Source of the DNA: Aurantiochytrium sp. KH105
Lineage: Eukaryota; Sar; Bigyra; Thraustochytrida; Thraustochytriidae
Assembly (NCBI GenBank): GCA_003116975.1
Contig: BGKB01000071.1
Location: 124,001-188,000 of the forward strand
Length of the DNA: 64,000 nucleotides
Reading direction: 5' to 3'
The first letter of the stretch is position 1, and each line of letters starts with the position of its first letter. The notes below the pieces were generated by a model. That model was given only the letters and a program-made list of their open reading frames with translations. It did no database searches and was not told the origin of the DNA. Position numbers and translations under genes: made by a program. Below are positions 1 to 10,300 of the stretch, in pieces.

Positions 1-2112
1 GTCCTCCCTGCGGAAAAGATATCGACCGGCAGTCTCGAAAAGCTCGCACGCCCCGTCGACGTTTTGTCCGCGAAAGTCCTTGAAGCAATTCGTCCACACA
101 AAGTATGCCTTTTCCGGTCCGGCGCAGAGCTCCTCGACATGGCCAAACTTGACGAGCTCGCCAATGTACCGCGCGTTGCGCAAACGAATTTCCACCTTGC
201 GCGGATTGTCGAGCCGGCACAGTGACTTGAGCTCGCCTTCTAAATGGGACATGAGCTCTTGTCCAATGCGAGGGAAAATGGGAGACAAAATTGCTGCGAT
301 ACGCGCATAAAAGGGAAGGAGCTCGAGTCGTCTCCAGGTGGCACGCTTGAGCTCCAGAATGAGACGTTTCAGCAGATTCTTGGTGTGATTATGGCAAAAG
401 TCCACCGCGAAGCTTTCCGTGGCGCTACGGCTCAAACAGGCGTGCAGTCTGCTGCGCAGTGCCTCCGTTTGTAGCGCCGTCCGCGAGTCTCCTCCTTTGG
501 CGGCGGCGCCGGGTTTGTTCCCGCGCCCAGCGGCTTTCCCACGTTTTCCGTCGTCGTCGTCCGCGTCAGAAACGGAGGATCCATCGTCAGAATCGTCGTC
601 GCCGCCGTCAAGGTCGTCATCGCTGAAATTGATATCCTCGTCGTCTTCGACGGCAGTGTTCCCTTCCGTCTCGTCTGTCTTGTGATCACCGCTGTTCATG
701 GCGGTCGTCTGCGCAACAGATGACGGAACGCCAGAGCGAGACGGCTTGGAAGAGATACTGAGTTGACTCAGCGCACCATCGAGAGTGCCCTTGGCAGAGA
801 CACCACCAGAGCCATGCATAGCAGCGTCTTGCGCAGCCGCTGCGCGAGCCGATGCCTTTGCAGCTGCATTGGTCGCGTGAGCTTGCTGCACAGCCTCGCG
901 ATGGCTTGCGACTAGCGCGTTCGCCGCCCTTGACAAGAGCACGCTCGAAGTCGAGGCAAAAAGTGCGCCTGGCAACGTGTCGATGAGATCGGGGAGGTCC
1001 TGATGAAAGGCACGCGTCTCCTCGTCCCCGTACGCAATTGCGTCAGGGGAGAGCTCGTCCATGTTTCCGGGAAGACCGCGCTTGCGGTCCCATACTGCGA
1101 CCTCGGTAGCCTTTTCGGGCTCTTCATCGTCCAACGGGGCAGGCGACTCGGGCGGATCAGCGTCAGTCAGGTCGCACAGCATTGCAGCGCCTTCTTCCAT
1201 GCGCTCCACGCCGAGACGACGCTCTTCAAAGGCCTTGGCCACCCGTTCATCGAGAGAACCATGGTTCAAAACACGATCCCCGTTGCTCTTGCTGCGCTTC
1301 TGTAGGGCAATTTGTTCATTGTGAAGACGAACAAGCAGACACGAACGGTAGATGGCCATCATCTGCTGACAGCGCGCGCGCGTCTCGTCGGGAACACGTT
1401 CAAAGTGCTCAGCAAGAAGATTGGCGCGCTGGTCTTCGAGCGTGCGTGGTACGCATCCAATAAGCTCGAGGCCTGCGACTCGAAGAAGACCATTGATACC
1501 GGTCAGGTTACTCAGTGCAAGATCGCTCAGGGGCTGTCTCGCAAGGTCCGAGCTCTCATCCTTGGCCCGGACGGGGACCTGGCACATGCGTCGCAGGATC
1601 TTGACGAGAAAGGCGACCGAGTCAACGACTCCGCATAGCACGAGTTCGCCTGCAAGGCGCAAGAGGACGCGGCGTCGCGCGACGTCCTTGGATTCGAGCG
1701 AGGTCTCGATTTTGTCAAATTCATCACTGATGCCCTGGCAAAACGGTTCGGAGAACTCTTCGTAGCGCTGATGCATGACATTGACCAGCCGCATGACGGC
1801 CATAACGTCCTTGGGTTTGATCTGCGCGTCGAGGACATTGGCGACAATCTCGCTCACGTACCTGCGAAGGTTGAGTTTGGCGGCGTCGCTGGCGAGTTGC
1901 TCGCCGGTGTCCTCGGAGATGATTTTGGTTTTCTTGACGAAGCCTGTGGTCTTCTTCACGTCCGAAACGAGTTTTTTCTTGTTGGCCTCGACGTCGGCGC
2001 GCACCGCCTGCACCTTTTCCGCCTCATTCTCCGCGGAGGCGGCGGCCCGCGCGGCGCGGGCGCGCTCGCCGCTCTGCGCCAGTTTGCGCGCAGCCTCAGG
2101 GTCCGTGCTCAT
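1..2112 (-). CDS. UPF2: UPF2, nonsense-mediated mRNA decay regulator (N-terminal 704 residues; 3' part outside window)
   Basis: The frame is open without interruption from an ATG at 2112 down to base 1, so the gene continues past the window edge. UPF2 bridges UPF1 and the UPF3/exon-junction complex in cytoplasmic mRNA surveillance. Residues ~45-300 match the first MIF4G (HEAT-like) domain: the family block with KKTTGFVKK, then a conserved HQRYEEF in the helix pair. Residues ~490-522 form an Asp/Ser-rich acidic linker. From ~545 the second MIF4G domain begins, with ELLPFYARIAAIL, RYIGELVKF and ETAGRYLFRRED, which is the typical UPF2 pattern. The third MIF4G domain and the UPF1-binding C-terminus would lie outside the window. 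No intron is needed in this part. It is divergent from the ORMDL gene. Assignment rests on remembered family sequence and is strong. Confidence 0.93.
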   Translation of the reverse strand, partial: MSTDPEAARKLAQSGERARAARAAASAENEAEKVQAVRADVEANKKKLVSDVKKTTGFVKKTKIISEDTGEQLASDAAKLNLRRYVSEIVANVLDAQIKPKDVMAVMRLVNVMHQRYEEFSEPFCQGISDEFDKIETSLESKDVARRRVLLRLAGELVLCGVVDSVAFLVKILRRMCQVPVRAKDESSDLARQPLSDLALSNLTGINGLLRVAGLELIGCVPRTLEDQRANLLAEHFERVPDETRARCQQMMAIYRSCLLVRLHNEQIALQKRSKSNGDRVLNHGSLDERVAKAFEERRLGVERMEEGAAMLCDLTDADPPESPAPLDDEEPEKATEVAVWDRKRGLPGNMDELSPDAIAYGDEETRAFHQDLPDLIDTLPGALFASTSSVLLSRAANALVASHREAVQQAHATNAAAKASARAAAAQDAAMHGSGGVSAKGTLDGALSQLSISSKPSRSGVPSSVAQTTAMNSGDHKTDETEGNTAVEDDEDINFSDDDLDGGDDDSDDGSSVSDADDDDGKRGKAAGRGNKPGAAAKGGDSRTALQTEALRSRLHACLSRSATESFAVDFCHNHTKNLLKRLILELKRATWRRLELLPFYARIAAILSPIFPRIGQELMSHLEGELKSLCRLDNPRKVEIRLRNARYIGELVKFGHVEELCAGPEKAYFVWTNCFKDFRGQNVDGACELFETAGRYLFRRED

Positions 2113-2301
2113 CCGGGGCGAGCGCCGGTCGCCGCGCCGCCATGCAGCTCCTCCTCTTTCTCTCCCCCGCCCCGCGCGCCCGCGCGCGCCCGCCCCCTCG
2201 CCGCGCGCAGCAGCGCCTAGGGCTCCGCGTCCAACGTCTGCGCGAGCGGGCTTGGGCGCGTCGCTCGTTCCCTTCCTTCATTCATTCCGCACGAAACAAG
2301 A

Positions 2302-2346
2302 AAAGCAAAGCAAAGCAAAGCAAAGCAAAGCAAAGCAAAGCAAAGC
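2302..2346. repeat. (AAAGC)n pentanucleotide array
   Basis: Nine consecutive copies of AAAGC, followed by two degenerate GAAGC/GAACA units. It lies ~190 bp upstream of the UPF2 start codon. Confidence 0.95.
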
Positions 2347-2403
2347 GAAGCGAACATTAGGCCCGACGAGCCTAGCATGGCAAGTAGCGCGGCGCGGCGC
2401 GGC

Positions 2404-2430
2404 AAGGGCTTATGACCGCTATAAGCCCTT
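2404..2430. repeat. Perfect inverted repeat, 10-bp arms, 7-bp spacer
   Basis: AAGGGCTTAT and ATAAGCCCTT are exact reverse complements around a 7-base spacer. GC-rich flanks (CGGCGCGGC left, TGCGGCGCG right) partly extend the complementarity. It could be a dyad binding site or a hairpin; function unknown. Confidence 0.8.
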
Positions 2431-2782
2431 TGCGGCGCGCGCTGCAAGTCGGGCAAAGGCCCCGCGACGCGGCCAGCCGCAGCAGCCAGATAGGCAGGCA
2501 GATGGGCGGGCGCGAATGAAGAATGGCGCGGCGCAAGTGGGGAATGCGCGCATAGGCGACTTGGCGGCAGGCGCGGCGAGGATCCGGCGCACGCACTCGC
2601 GGTGGGCGAAGTAAGAAGGGCATCAAAGAGGCAACCCTTGACCCGACCCGAGCCGACCCGCGCGAGCGAACCCCGAGGCGTCGCGCCGCGAGGCCAGGCC
2701 AGGCCGGGCGAGGCGAGGCGAGGCGAGCGTCGAGGCCGCAGACGCGCCCGCGCCCCGGGCGAGGAGCGGACTCGCGCGAGCT

Positions 2783-2813
<31 letters not shown>
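2783..2813. repeat. (CAGG)n tetranucleotide array
   Basis: About seven consecutive CAGG units. The same motif recurs at ~59335-59368. Confidence 0.9.
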
Positions 2814-3180
2814 CGGCCGAAGAAGAAGAAGAAGGCGTCGAACCGAGGCGCGGCACTAGGCTACACAACGCACGCCGCGGCGACCAAGCCCGCGCGCGCC
2901 GCGAGGTACCTGGAGAGGCGGCAGGCCGACGTGCTCGTCCCGCGCGGGAGCTGGAGCAGGCGATAGCGACGGCCGCAACGAGCCACGTCGACGCGAAAGA
3001 GGAGGAGGAGGAGGAGGGGAAAAGGGAAGGAAGCCCCAGCGAGGTGACGAGGCACGCGCTGCGTGCACCGCGCAGGTCAGCGCCCGGAGTGAGCGCCAGC
3101 GTGGCGCCCGTGAAGGCGTTGCTGCGACCGGTGCGGCCGGTAGTGCTGCTGGCGGCGGTGTAGTTGTTGACGCGTGCTTC

Positions 3181-3887
3181 ATGTTCAAGAACATGGCGTG
3201 GAGCCAGCCACCCAATGAGGACGATCACTACATCAACAAGAATGTAAACTGGGTCGGCAAGCGGTTCTACGTGTTCTACGTCTTTGTTATCTTTGTAGGC
3301 GCCTACTTGGCCAACGTCGTGCTCGGGACCACGGTACTAAATTCGTTCCAGGTGTGGACCCTGGTACACGTCATTCATGGCATCATTAATTTCACAGTAA
3401 TGCACTATGTCACAGGCGTACCTGCTGACCTTGACAACGACGAGTTCCACGAGCTTTCATGGTGGGAGCAGCTCGATGACGGTGTCGCGTGGACGCCCAT
3501 GAAGCGCAATCTTATGATCATCCCTGTGGTTCTGTAAGTTGGACAACATTACCTTTGCAGCCAGCCGTGCGACAGAGCCCAAGCTGCCATTGTCCGCCGC
3601 CTGCTCTTGGTTCCTTGGCTCTCTGTTTGTTGCTCTTTCTATCCTTTTGGTGATGTGACCTATGGTACTGACGTCTTTTCTCTCGTTTTTTTTGTTTGTA
3701 TATGCGCGGCCTACGCAGATTTCTCGTCGTCGCCTACTTTACGGAATACGACCCCATGTATCTTGCTCTTAACCTTTGCGTGCTTGCGCTTGTTCTTTTG
3801 CCCAAGATGCCACAATTTTACCGCGTCAGGCTCAACAGCTCTGCATCTTTTGACGAGGATGACCCAACACACCCACACTCCTCATGA
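3181..3887 (+). CDS. ORMDL: ORMDL-family ER membrane regulator of serine palmitoyltransferase (2 exons)
   Basis: ORM/ORMDL proteins bind and restrain serine palmitoyltransferase in the ER, setting the rate of sphingolipid synthesis. Exons are 3181-3533 and 3719-3887, giving 173 residues (family ~150-220). Exon 1 carries the family hallmarks: NxNVNWVGKR, the HVIHGIINF helix, and the Trp-rich WWEQLDDGVAWTPMKRN block. Exon 2 continues in frame through the third membrane segment with FTEYDPMYLALN and LLPKMPQF, the conserved C-terminal signature. Four hydrophobic segments are visible. The splice junction falls inside the third one and joins PVVL to FLVV, as expected from orthologs. The short DEDD-rich tail after the last helix is lineage-specific. 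The ATG at 3181 is the first in frame. Confidence 0.93.
3534..3718 (+). other. Intron of ORMDL gene (185 bp)
   Basis: Donor GTAAGT at 3534, acceptor TACGCAG ending at 3718, phase 2. Without splicing, a TAA follows the donor immediately. Splicing restores the conserved third membrane helix. Confidence 0.9.
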
Positions 3888-4297
3888 CTCTGCTGCATAC
3901 ATTTCTGCGCACGCCCGAGGCGGCGATGCTGCGACACTGCGACCCTGCGATTTTAACAACTAAATTCAAAATGCAAACAGCGAACGTGTCTTGCAAGAGG
4001 CAGGGAGAGGAGGAGGGAAAAGGGAAAGAAACCAGCGGACAAGCTAGCTAGGCCAGCAAAACTGAAGCGAGCAAGTAAGCTTTTACATGAAATATTTCTT
4101 TCTTTTGATCACCTCGACGCCATGTGTGCGCCCTCGCTTTTCGCGATCTCTCTGAAATCGAAAGATCAGATGATGTTCAAATATGGGTTGCAACGCGACA
4201 CCTGCTTCGTCGGACCCTGCGCTTACGGCTTGCTTTCTTCGTCTTTTTCTCAGTATAAGTTACATTCAATGTTGATGTACTTTCGGATTGTTCGTTC
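3888..4297. other. Convergent intergenic region, ORMDL and SNAPC3 3' ends
   Basis: About 410 bp between two stop codons. It presumably holds both 3' UTRs and terminators. It is more AT-rich than the coding flanks. I see no gene. Confidence 0.6.
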
Positions 4298-5443
4298 TTA
4301 GACCGCGAAACGCAGGGGTACGACACGCATGTGCGCAAATCGGGTCTGCAGTTCGCCATCTTGATCATAAAAGATCATTTTGAAGCATTTCGAACAGAAT
4401 TTACTCGGATCCTCACCCGAGACGCCATCCGCAAAACACATGTAGCGCGCCCAGAATTTCCCGCAAAGTACGCACATGGGGCGTCGGACGCCAGCAGCGA
4501 AACGCAGCATGGGATAGGCTGCAGCATTCGCCGGATACGCTCGGGGTCGACGCCGAACGCGCAAAATATCAATCTGATGCTCGCAGTCACCCTGGTGAAG
4601 CAGGAGAAGCGAAGGCCCTAATGACAGCATACCGCTTGCGTGCAAATCCCAAAGTGTGACGCCTTCTACTTGTCGCTCTGCAGCTGTGCCGCCAGCACGT
4701 CGTATTGCTGCACAAAGAGGCGCCGCAAGGTTGGTTGACCTTGCCGACACGAAAAAAGTTGCAGGCGCTGCGAAAAAGTAATAATTGCCAAAGAGGCTTG
4801 GCCCGCACGATGCATGGTCACGCACGCAAAAGATAGCTTCTCGAAGTGCAGTAAGCGTTGTAGATCCCAAGACATCATATTCTTGCTCTTGGGAACCGCC
4901 ACTCACGAGGATGCGTAATGCTAATTCAGCCGCTGCAGGGTCAGCAGCAGGAGACGTAAGAGGAGGAGACTCCTGTGAGCCTTGCTCGGCCGCATTGTGC
5001 TCTCGAGCGGCCGCAGCACTTATTTGCGCCGGTGATAAGGTGCTCGCGGCGCTGCTGACCTCGGCTGCATTTTCTGCGAGGACCTCATCACTGCCAGATC
5101 GTTAGTCGATTTGCGCCGCTACAAACAAACAAATAAACAAGCAAGCGGGCAGAGAAAGTCCCGCCCGTATGTGTTCAACTTACGCATTCCATCGTTGCCG
5201 CATGAGACTCACGAGGCTGGCGTGCCGCGGCATCGCATCAGGTGGAGTCTCTGTGGCAAGGGCATCTTGAACAATCTTGGTCGGCGTCCTCGCTGCGAGC
5301 CCTCTTGCGTCTGCGAGCATGGCCTGTACACGCGCAGGCGAGGCTTGCGCGGCCTCGCGCGCGGCCGCAAGGCTCGCGCTCACATCCTGAGCAGCGTCCA
5401 GCGTGCGCGCACCCTTTGCGCGCGGAAGTCTCACGCGCTCCAT
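4298..5443 (-). CDS. SNAPC3: SNAPC3/SNAP50-like subunit of the snRNA-activating protein complex (2 exons)
   Basis: SNAPc binds the proximal sequence element of snRNA promoters and recruits Pol II or Pol III; SNAPC3 contributes DNA contact. Exon 1 (5443-5184) is an Ala-rich helical N-terminus; exon 2 (5090-4298) carries the conserved core, 350 residues in all (human 411). Family landmarks in exon 2 are VLGSTTLTALREAIFCV, the HQGDCEHQIDI motif, and the C-terminal zinc-binding region CVLCG ... YMCF ... FCSKCF (roughly residues 290-323), which ends in FYDQDGEL. The ATG at 5443 is the first in the open frame. The splice gives WNA-DEVLAEN in frame. Assignment is by family pattern and strong; the promoter element it would recognise is not inferable here. 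Confidence 0.87.
5091..5183 (-). other. Intron of SNAPC3 gene (93 bp)
   Basis: On the minus strand: donor GTAAGTTG directly after exon 1, acceptor CTGGCAG. A CTAAC branch-point-like sequence lies ~10 nt before the acceptor. An earlier TTTGTAG acceptor is excluded because it leads to an in-frame stop after nine codons. Confidence 0.85.
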
Positions 5444-5923
5444 GTTTTGCGGTCATGCTTTTGGGGGAAACCGAGGCAACATGAGGCTCGAAATTCGCGC
5501 GTGGAAAGCCTCATCGTAAGTGGTCGTGACGTGTACACGCACGTGTCTCGGACAAGAAGTTAATTAATGATAAGAAGAAAGGATTGCCAAAGGAACTGAT
5601 TTTCACAAGAAATCAGGGATGGAAAGAAGAGCGAGCTTATTGAGTGATACAAGGCCGTGTTGCCCATTCTAGGTCGCTCCTGCATGGATTTGCCTCTTGT
5701 GCCCACGAAACTCGAGCGGCAGAAAGACGCACACAGAGCGCTAAATGGACGTTCGCTTGCAAAATGCAGAACAGCCAAGCTCCGTAACCTTTCCATGCGG
5801 TACAATGGCAGTCTTGCCCATCAATTCCCTCCTAAAAGACAGGGGAAACCAAGCGGTCCAAGACGGGCTTTTGAAAAGAGATACCTAGAAGCAAAAGCCA
5901 CAGACAAAAAATACACAACAGAT
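5444..5923. other. Intergenic region between SNAPC3 start and dynein light chain stop
   Basis: About 480 bp separating two minus-strand genes. It should contain the dynein light chain 3' UTR and the SNAPC3 promoter. I recognise no gene in either strand. Confidence 0.6.
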
Positions 5924-6456
5924 TCAAAATTGAAGACCGTAGACACTCACAATGCAATAGAGGGTCTTGTTTTGTTCCTTGCTCTTATCACCCGGCCATT
6001 TGACCGTGACGCAGCCATCAGAAACGGTGTCCCAATACGAAGAATTTGCGGTGTGAAGACCAGCACCATTTTTTTGCATGATGGCACACGTAATGACATA
6101 CTTGAAGGGTTTTCCCAAGTCAGCAAGGTCCTGCATGCATGTTTCGCAAATGCTGTCGATCCATCGTGCTACTTTGGTCTCGTCATGCGCCTGGTCTTTG
6201 AGATGTGTCTCGATGGAGCTCTCGACGATACGTTCCACTTCTTCTGCGATAAAAGCCGACTGTAATTTATGAGATGTTTTTTGGGGGGGGGGGGAGAATC
6301 AAATCACGCAAGCCCGAGCGGACGCTCGATCGGCCATGCAGGCAGTCGGTCGTGAAAGTTGTCGATGAGCTAGCTCGTCAGTCAATCAGTCAATGCAGCA
6401 ATGGCCCAATGTTGAACCCAAGCACGTACCTCTTCTGCGCTTTGCAAGTCGTCCAT
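5924..6456 (-). CDS. DYNLT1: Tctex-type dynein light chain (2 exons)
   Basis: DYNLT1/Tctex1 is a dimeric light chain that links dynein intermediate chain to cargo. Exon 1 (6456-6430) is only nine codons, MDDLQSAEE. Exon 2 (6259-5924) begins SAFIAEEV and contains the nearly invariant core LGKPFKYVITC, IMQKNGAGLHTA, the SYWD block, and CIVSVYGLQF at the C-terminus. Total is 120 residues (human 113). The difference is a seven-residue insertion after VKWP, just before NKTLYCIV. The nine-codon exon with its ATG matches the short N-terminus of metazoan DYNLT1. Thraustochytrid zoospores are flagellate, so cytoplasmic or axonemal use is possible. Confidence 0.93.
6260..6429 (-). other. Intron of dynein light chain gene (170 bp) with a C12 tract
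   Basis: On the minus strand: donor GTACGTGC, acceptor AATTACAG, phase 0. A run of 12 Cs (6283-6294, read as G on the plus strand) lies just upstream of the acceptor and may act as the polypyrimidine tract. Confidence 0.88.
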
Positions 6457-7359
6457 TTTTCTTGGTCTGTGTGAATGTGCGTAGCCGTCTCGCGAGGTGT
6501 CGGCGGAGCGTGGCCAGCTCGCTTAGCTGTCTTCTCCTCCTCGCCTCTCAAGGAGAAGAACTTCAACTCTACCTGTGACACTGAGCGCACGTAGTCTTTT
6601 GACCGGCCCTGCGACGCACTTTCGCGGTCCAGCGACCACGCGCGCACGCTCACGCGTACAAACTTTGTTGCAGTCCTGCTCCTTCCCCGTGCTTGCTTGC
6701 TCTCTGTACGTCTGTCTGCATGTCTGCCTGCCTGCCTTTCTGTCTCTCTGTTTGTCAACCTGTCTGCATGTCTCTTTGAGTAGACCGTTGAGAGCTGCTT
6801 TCGTTTCCATCGAAGAGACCTATACATCGTTTGGGTCTCTTATGCAATCATGCAAGCCATCTGGAAGGCGGCAATCCATCTCCGTGACAAGCGCGAGCTC
6901 CAGCAGCGCGTGCGTCGTTCGCTGGGGCCACAATCTCGCGCTACCACGCGCGCCAGAGGCCGTCCAGCGAGAAGAAGACCCGAGAACCTCAAGTTCGAGT
7001 TCATGGATTGATTGATAAAGAAAACGTGAAGAAGCGCCGCTGCCGGCGGGTGCATGGTTCAGGTTGCTGTTGAAGGACGGATGGATGTGCACGGAAAATG
7101 GATTCGGCAGCCTGGCCAGGGCACGGGCCGGTCAGGCTCGTTGTTGTTTGTATACTAACTGCTAGTAGAAAGAAAGCGCACGTGCAAGCTCGCGCGTGGT
7201 TGAAAGAAAGGAAAAGAAAGCAAACGCGAGTCTTCGCCAGAACCGCGCGACTCGCGACTCGCGACTGCGCGACGCCTCTGCCAAAGGCCTCGCGCGCGCG
7301 CGCGACGGTCGTCGCGAGGGAGAGAGGAGGGAGGACACACTCACTGACTGGGGCGAGCG
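6457..7359. other. Divergent intergenic region, dynein light chain and GH114 promoters
   Basis: About 900 bp. It contains a degenerate TCTG/CCTG-rich stretch (~6703-6775), a possible small basic reading frame (6850-7011, listed separately), and purine-rich AAAG/GAAAG sequence before the GH114 start. Confidence 0.5.
6850..7011 (+). CDS. Possible 53-residue basic protein (uncertain)
   Basis: ATG at 6850, TGA at 7009-7011. The product is Arg/Lys-rich, with an N-terminal amphipathic segment (MQAIWKAAIHLRDKRELQQR) and an acidic-aromatic end, FEFMD. The frame is open upstream to a TAG at ~6781, so an upstream exon is conceivable. I do not recognise a family. It lies in the divergent spacer upstream of the GH114 gene and could be noise. 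It is listed because its composition is not simple repeat. Confidence 0.2.
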   Translation: MQAIWKAAIHLRDKRELQQRVRRSLGPQSRATTRARGRPARRRPENLKFEFMD

Positions 7360-10300
7360 ATGGCTCGCGGGCTGGCGGACGCTTCTTCTTCGTTTGGGCC
7401 ATCTTCGTCTTGCACAGCGTCGTCGAGCCGGTGCACGTGCACAGGGCCGCGGTCCCGAGCGGCTGCGCGCGGGCGAAAGAGGGCAGAGAAAATCGTCGTG
7501 CGCAAGGGCCGTCATGCTGTCGGAAAAACCCTGGCCGCAGCTGTCGTGGCGGCTTCGCTTGCGGCCAGCGGAGCACTGGCTCAAACGCAGGACCGCGTGT
7601 CCATTAACACCAATATGCCATGGGCCAACCTCGCGTGGGGCTTTGAAGGAGGCGGCCAGGACGAAACAGATGGCGCCAAACTTGTCCTCGTTGACCTTTT
7701 TGATGCGAGCAACGAGACGATTCGATCTTTAAAGTCTCAAGGCAAAATTATCGCTTGCTACTTTAGTGGAGGCACGCTCGAGACCTGGCGCGACGACGTC
7801 AACGAGAATCGGGATGCATGGGAAAGCATCGCCGTCGGCGACATGAGCGAATGGGACGGCGAGTCGTGGCTCGATATTACCAAACTTGAAGAACTCCAAG
7901 CAGTCATGGAGCCGCGCTTTCAGCTCGCTGCAGACAAGGGTTGCGATGCGGTCGAGGTTGACAATGTCGACTGCTACGACAACGGGGAGTGCTTCAAGGA
8001 GACTTCGCTCAAGGGGAAATCGAGGGCTAAGCGCATGGCAGCGCAGCTCGAGTACAATCTCTGGCAAACCTCGATAAGCCACGAGCTGGGTCTTAGCATC
8101 GGTCTCAAGAACTGTCTCGGCATGATCGATGAGCTCGAGCCAAGCTACGACTTTGCGATGAACGAGCAATGCGGCGAGTACGAAGAGTGCGATATGCTCG
8201 CACCGTTTTTAGGGAGCGGGAAGGCTGTGTTGAATGTCGAATACAGCCCGACCGCGACCAGTTGCGAAGATGCACAAGAGCTGGGCATTATGCGCAAGAC
8301 ATGCGTGCACGTTGAGGACGACGACGGCTTGTGTTCGAACGAAACGAGCTGGACGAACTGTTTCGACGACATTGGGGTCACCTCTGCGCCAACACCAGCT
8401 CCCACTAAAAGCAATGCTACAATGGGCGCGGTTGCCATTGGAACAGACATGCCCTGGGCCAATTTGGCCTGGGGATTTGAAGACGGCGGTCAGGACGATA
8501 CCGGCGATGCGAAACTCGTCCTAGTGGATCTTTTTGACTTTTCAATTGAGCAAATCCAATCGTACAAGTCGCAAGGCAAGATTGTCGCATGTTATTTCAG
8601 TGGCGGAACCCTCGAGGATTGGCGCGAGGATGTGAATGAGAACCTCGATGCCTGGGAGAGCGCCGTGGCCGGAGAAATGTCAGACTGGGAAGGCGAGGCG
8701 TGGCTCGACATTGGCAAGCTCGACGAACTCCAGGCATTGATGGAACCGCGCTTTCGTCTCGCAGCTGAAAAGGGTTGCGATGCAGTCGAAGTCGATAATG
8801 TCGACTGCTATGCGAATTCCGATTGCTCGGAGAATCTCTCGCTTGACGATGGGGCCGACGCAAAGGCAGCTCAGATCGAGTACAATCTTTGGCAAACGAG
8901 CATGAGCCATGAATTAGGTCTCAGCATCGCTCTCAAGAACGGTCTCGGCATGATCGACGAGCTCGAAGCAAGCTATGATTTTGCCGTGAATGAGCAGTGT
9001 GGCGTATACGACGAGTGTGATCTTCTGGCGCCATTCATCGAAAACGGCAAAGCTGTACTGAATGTCGAGTACAGAGTGACTGATACAGGTTGCACGGATG
9101 CGGAGAATTTGGGCATAATGCGTAAAATGTGCGAACCTGTCGAGGACGGCGAAGGTTTGTGTGCTGACGGCGGATCCTGGTACAATTGTTTCGCCCTCGA
9201 TTCCACCGTCGGCAACTCTGCGTCACCTACAGTGGCGCCTTCAGCACCGCCTTCGACGTCGTCGACGTCGGACCAGAGCACCCGCTTCGTCGACGTGTAC
9301 ACGGATTGGGGATTGCTCGCATATGGTGGTGGCGAGGAGGACGACCTGGATGAGCTCTCTTTTGTGATCGAGGATCTGCGATCGGATCGGCTCGCCAGTC
9401 TTGTGACGTCCGGACACCGTATGGTATGCTCCTTCTCCGCAGGCAAGGTCGAGGCCCAGGCCGATGAGGCTGCTTCTGTGGTCGAGGATCTGGTCCTTTC
9501 CACCAGCTCGAGCGATGCATGGCTCGACCTCTCGCAACTGGGCGCTCTCAAGGTGCTCATGAATGCTCGCCTGCAGACTGCTGCGCAGACCGGATGCATT
9601 GCCGTGGATCTCGGCGATCTGAATTGTGCGGACTCGACTGAATGCGTGAGCGCTGTCGCAGACAAGCTCGACGCTTCAACGTCACGCCGCCGCATGCGCC
9701 GCCGACGCGCGCAGTCCGAGGACGAGCAGGAGGCCGTGGCTGCTCTTCAGCTCGAGTTTGCGCAATGGCTCGTGGCGCGCAGCAACGAGCTTGGCCTTGC
9801 CGTCGGGCTGCGCAATGCGTCGTCCCTGGCTGGAGACTTGGCGGATGAGATTGCCTTTGCGATCTCATTCAACTGCCAGGCCTCGGGCACGTGTGATGCA
9901 TATTCAAGCTTGCTCGCCGCTGGGAAGCCGCTCCTCGACCTCGAGGTCTACGAGGACGCGTCGCAGATGCCGACTTGCCCTTCCACGTCGACGTCGGACG
10001 GGATTTACGTCAAGCGTTGCGTTGGCAGCGGGTCATCCTGCGCGGAAGACGCGAGTTACAATAATTGTTTCACGGCCCGTTCGGATCTGACACCGCCGAC
10101 TGCGTCCCCGACGACACCCGACACGGGCGGGCCTTCGGAGACCCCGGAGACGCCAGACAAGGGCGACAATTCGCCGTCGAGCGACGGGCTCGTCGACGCC
10201 TCATTTCGGTCGGCCACGATCGCGCTCATGGTCATTGTCTTCCTCCTCCTCGCGGTCCTGGGGATCTTCATCTACAGGACGTATTTCCGCAGGGAGCTCG

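Larger units (their letters stand above)
2113..3180. other. Divergent intergenic region between UPF2 and ORMDL
   Basis: About 1.07 kb with no supportable gene. It should hold both promoters and the ORMDL 5' leader. It contains an AAAGC array (2302-2346), an inverted repeat (2404-2430), a CAGG array (2783-2813), AAG and GAGG runs (2820-2834, 3000-3020) and very GC-rich stretches. Open frames here on both strands are low-complexity and not conserved-looking. Confidence 0.7.

Noticed and set aside
5657..6265. 202-codon plus-strand frame
   Set aside because: Antisense to the dynein light chain exon, which is clearly homologous on the minus strand.
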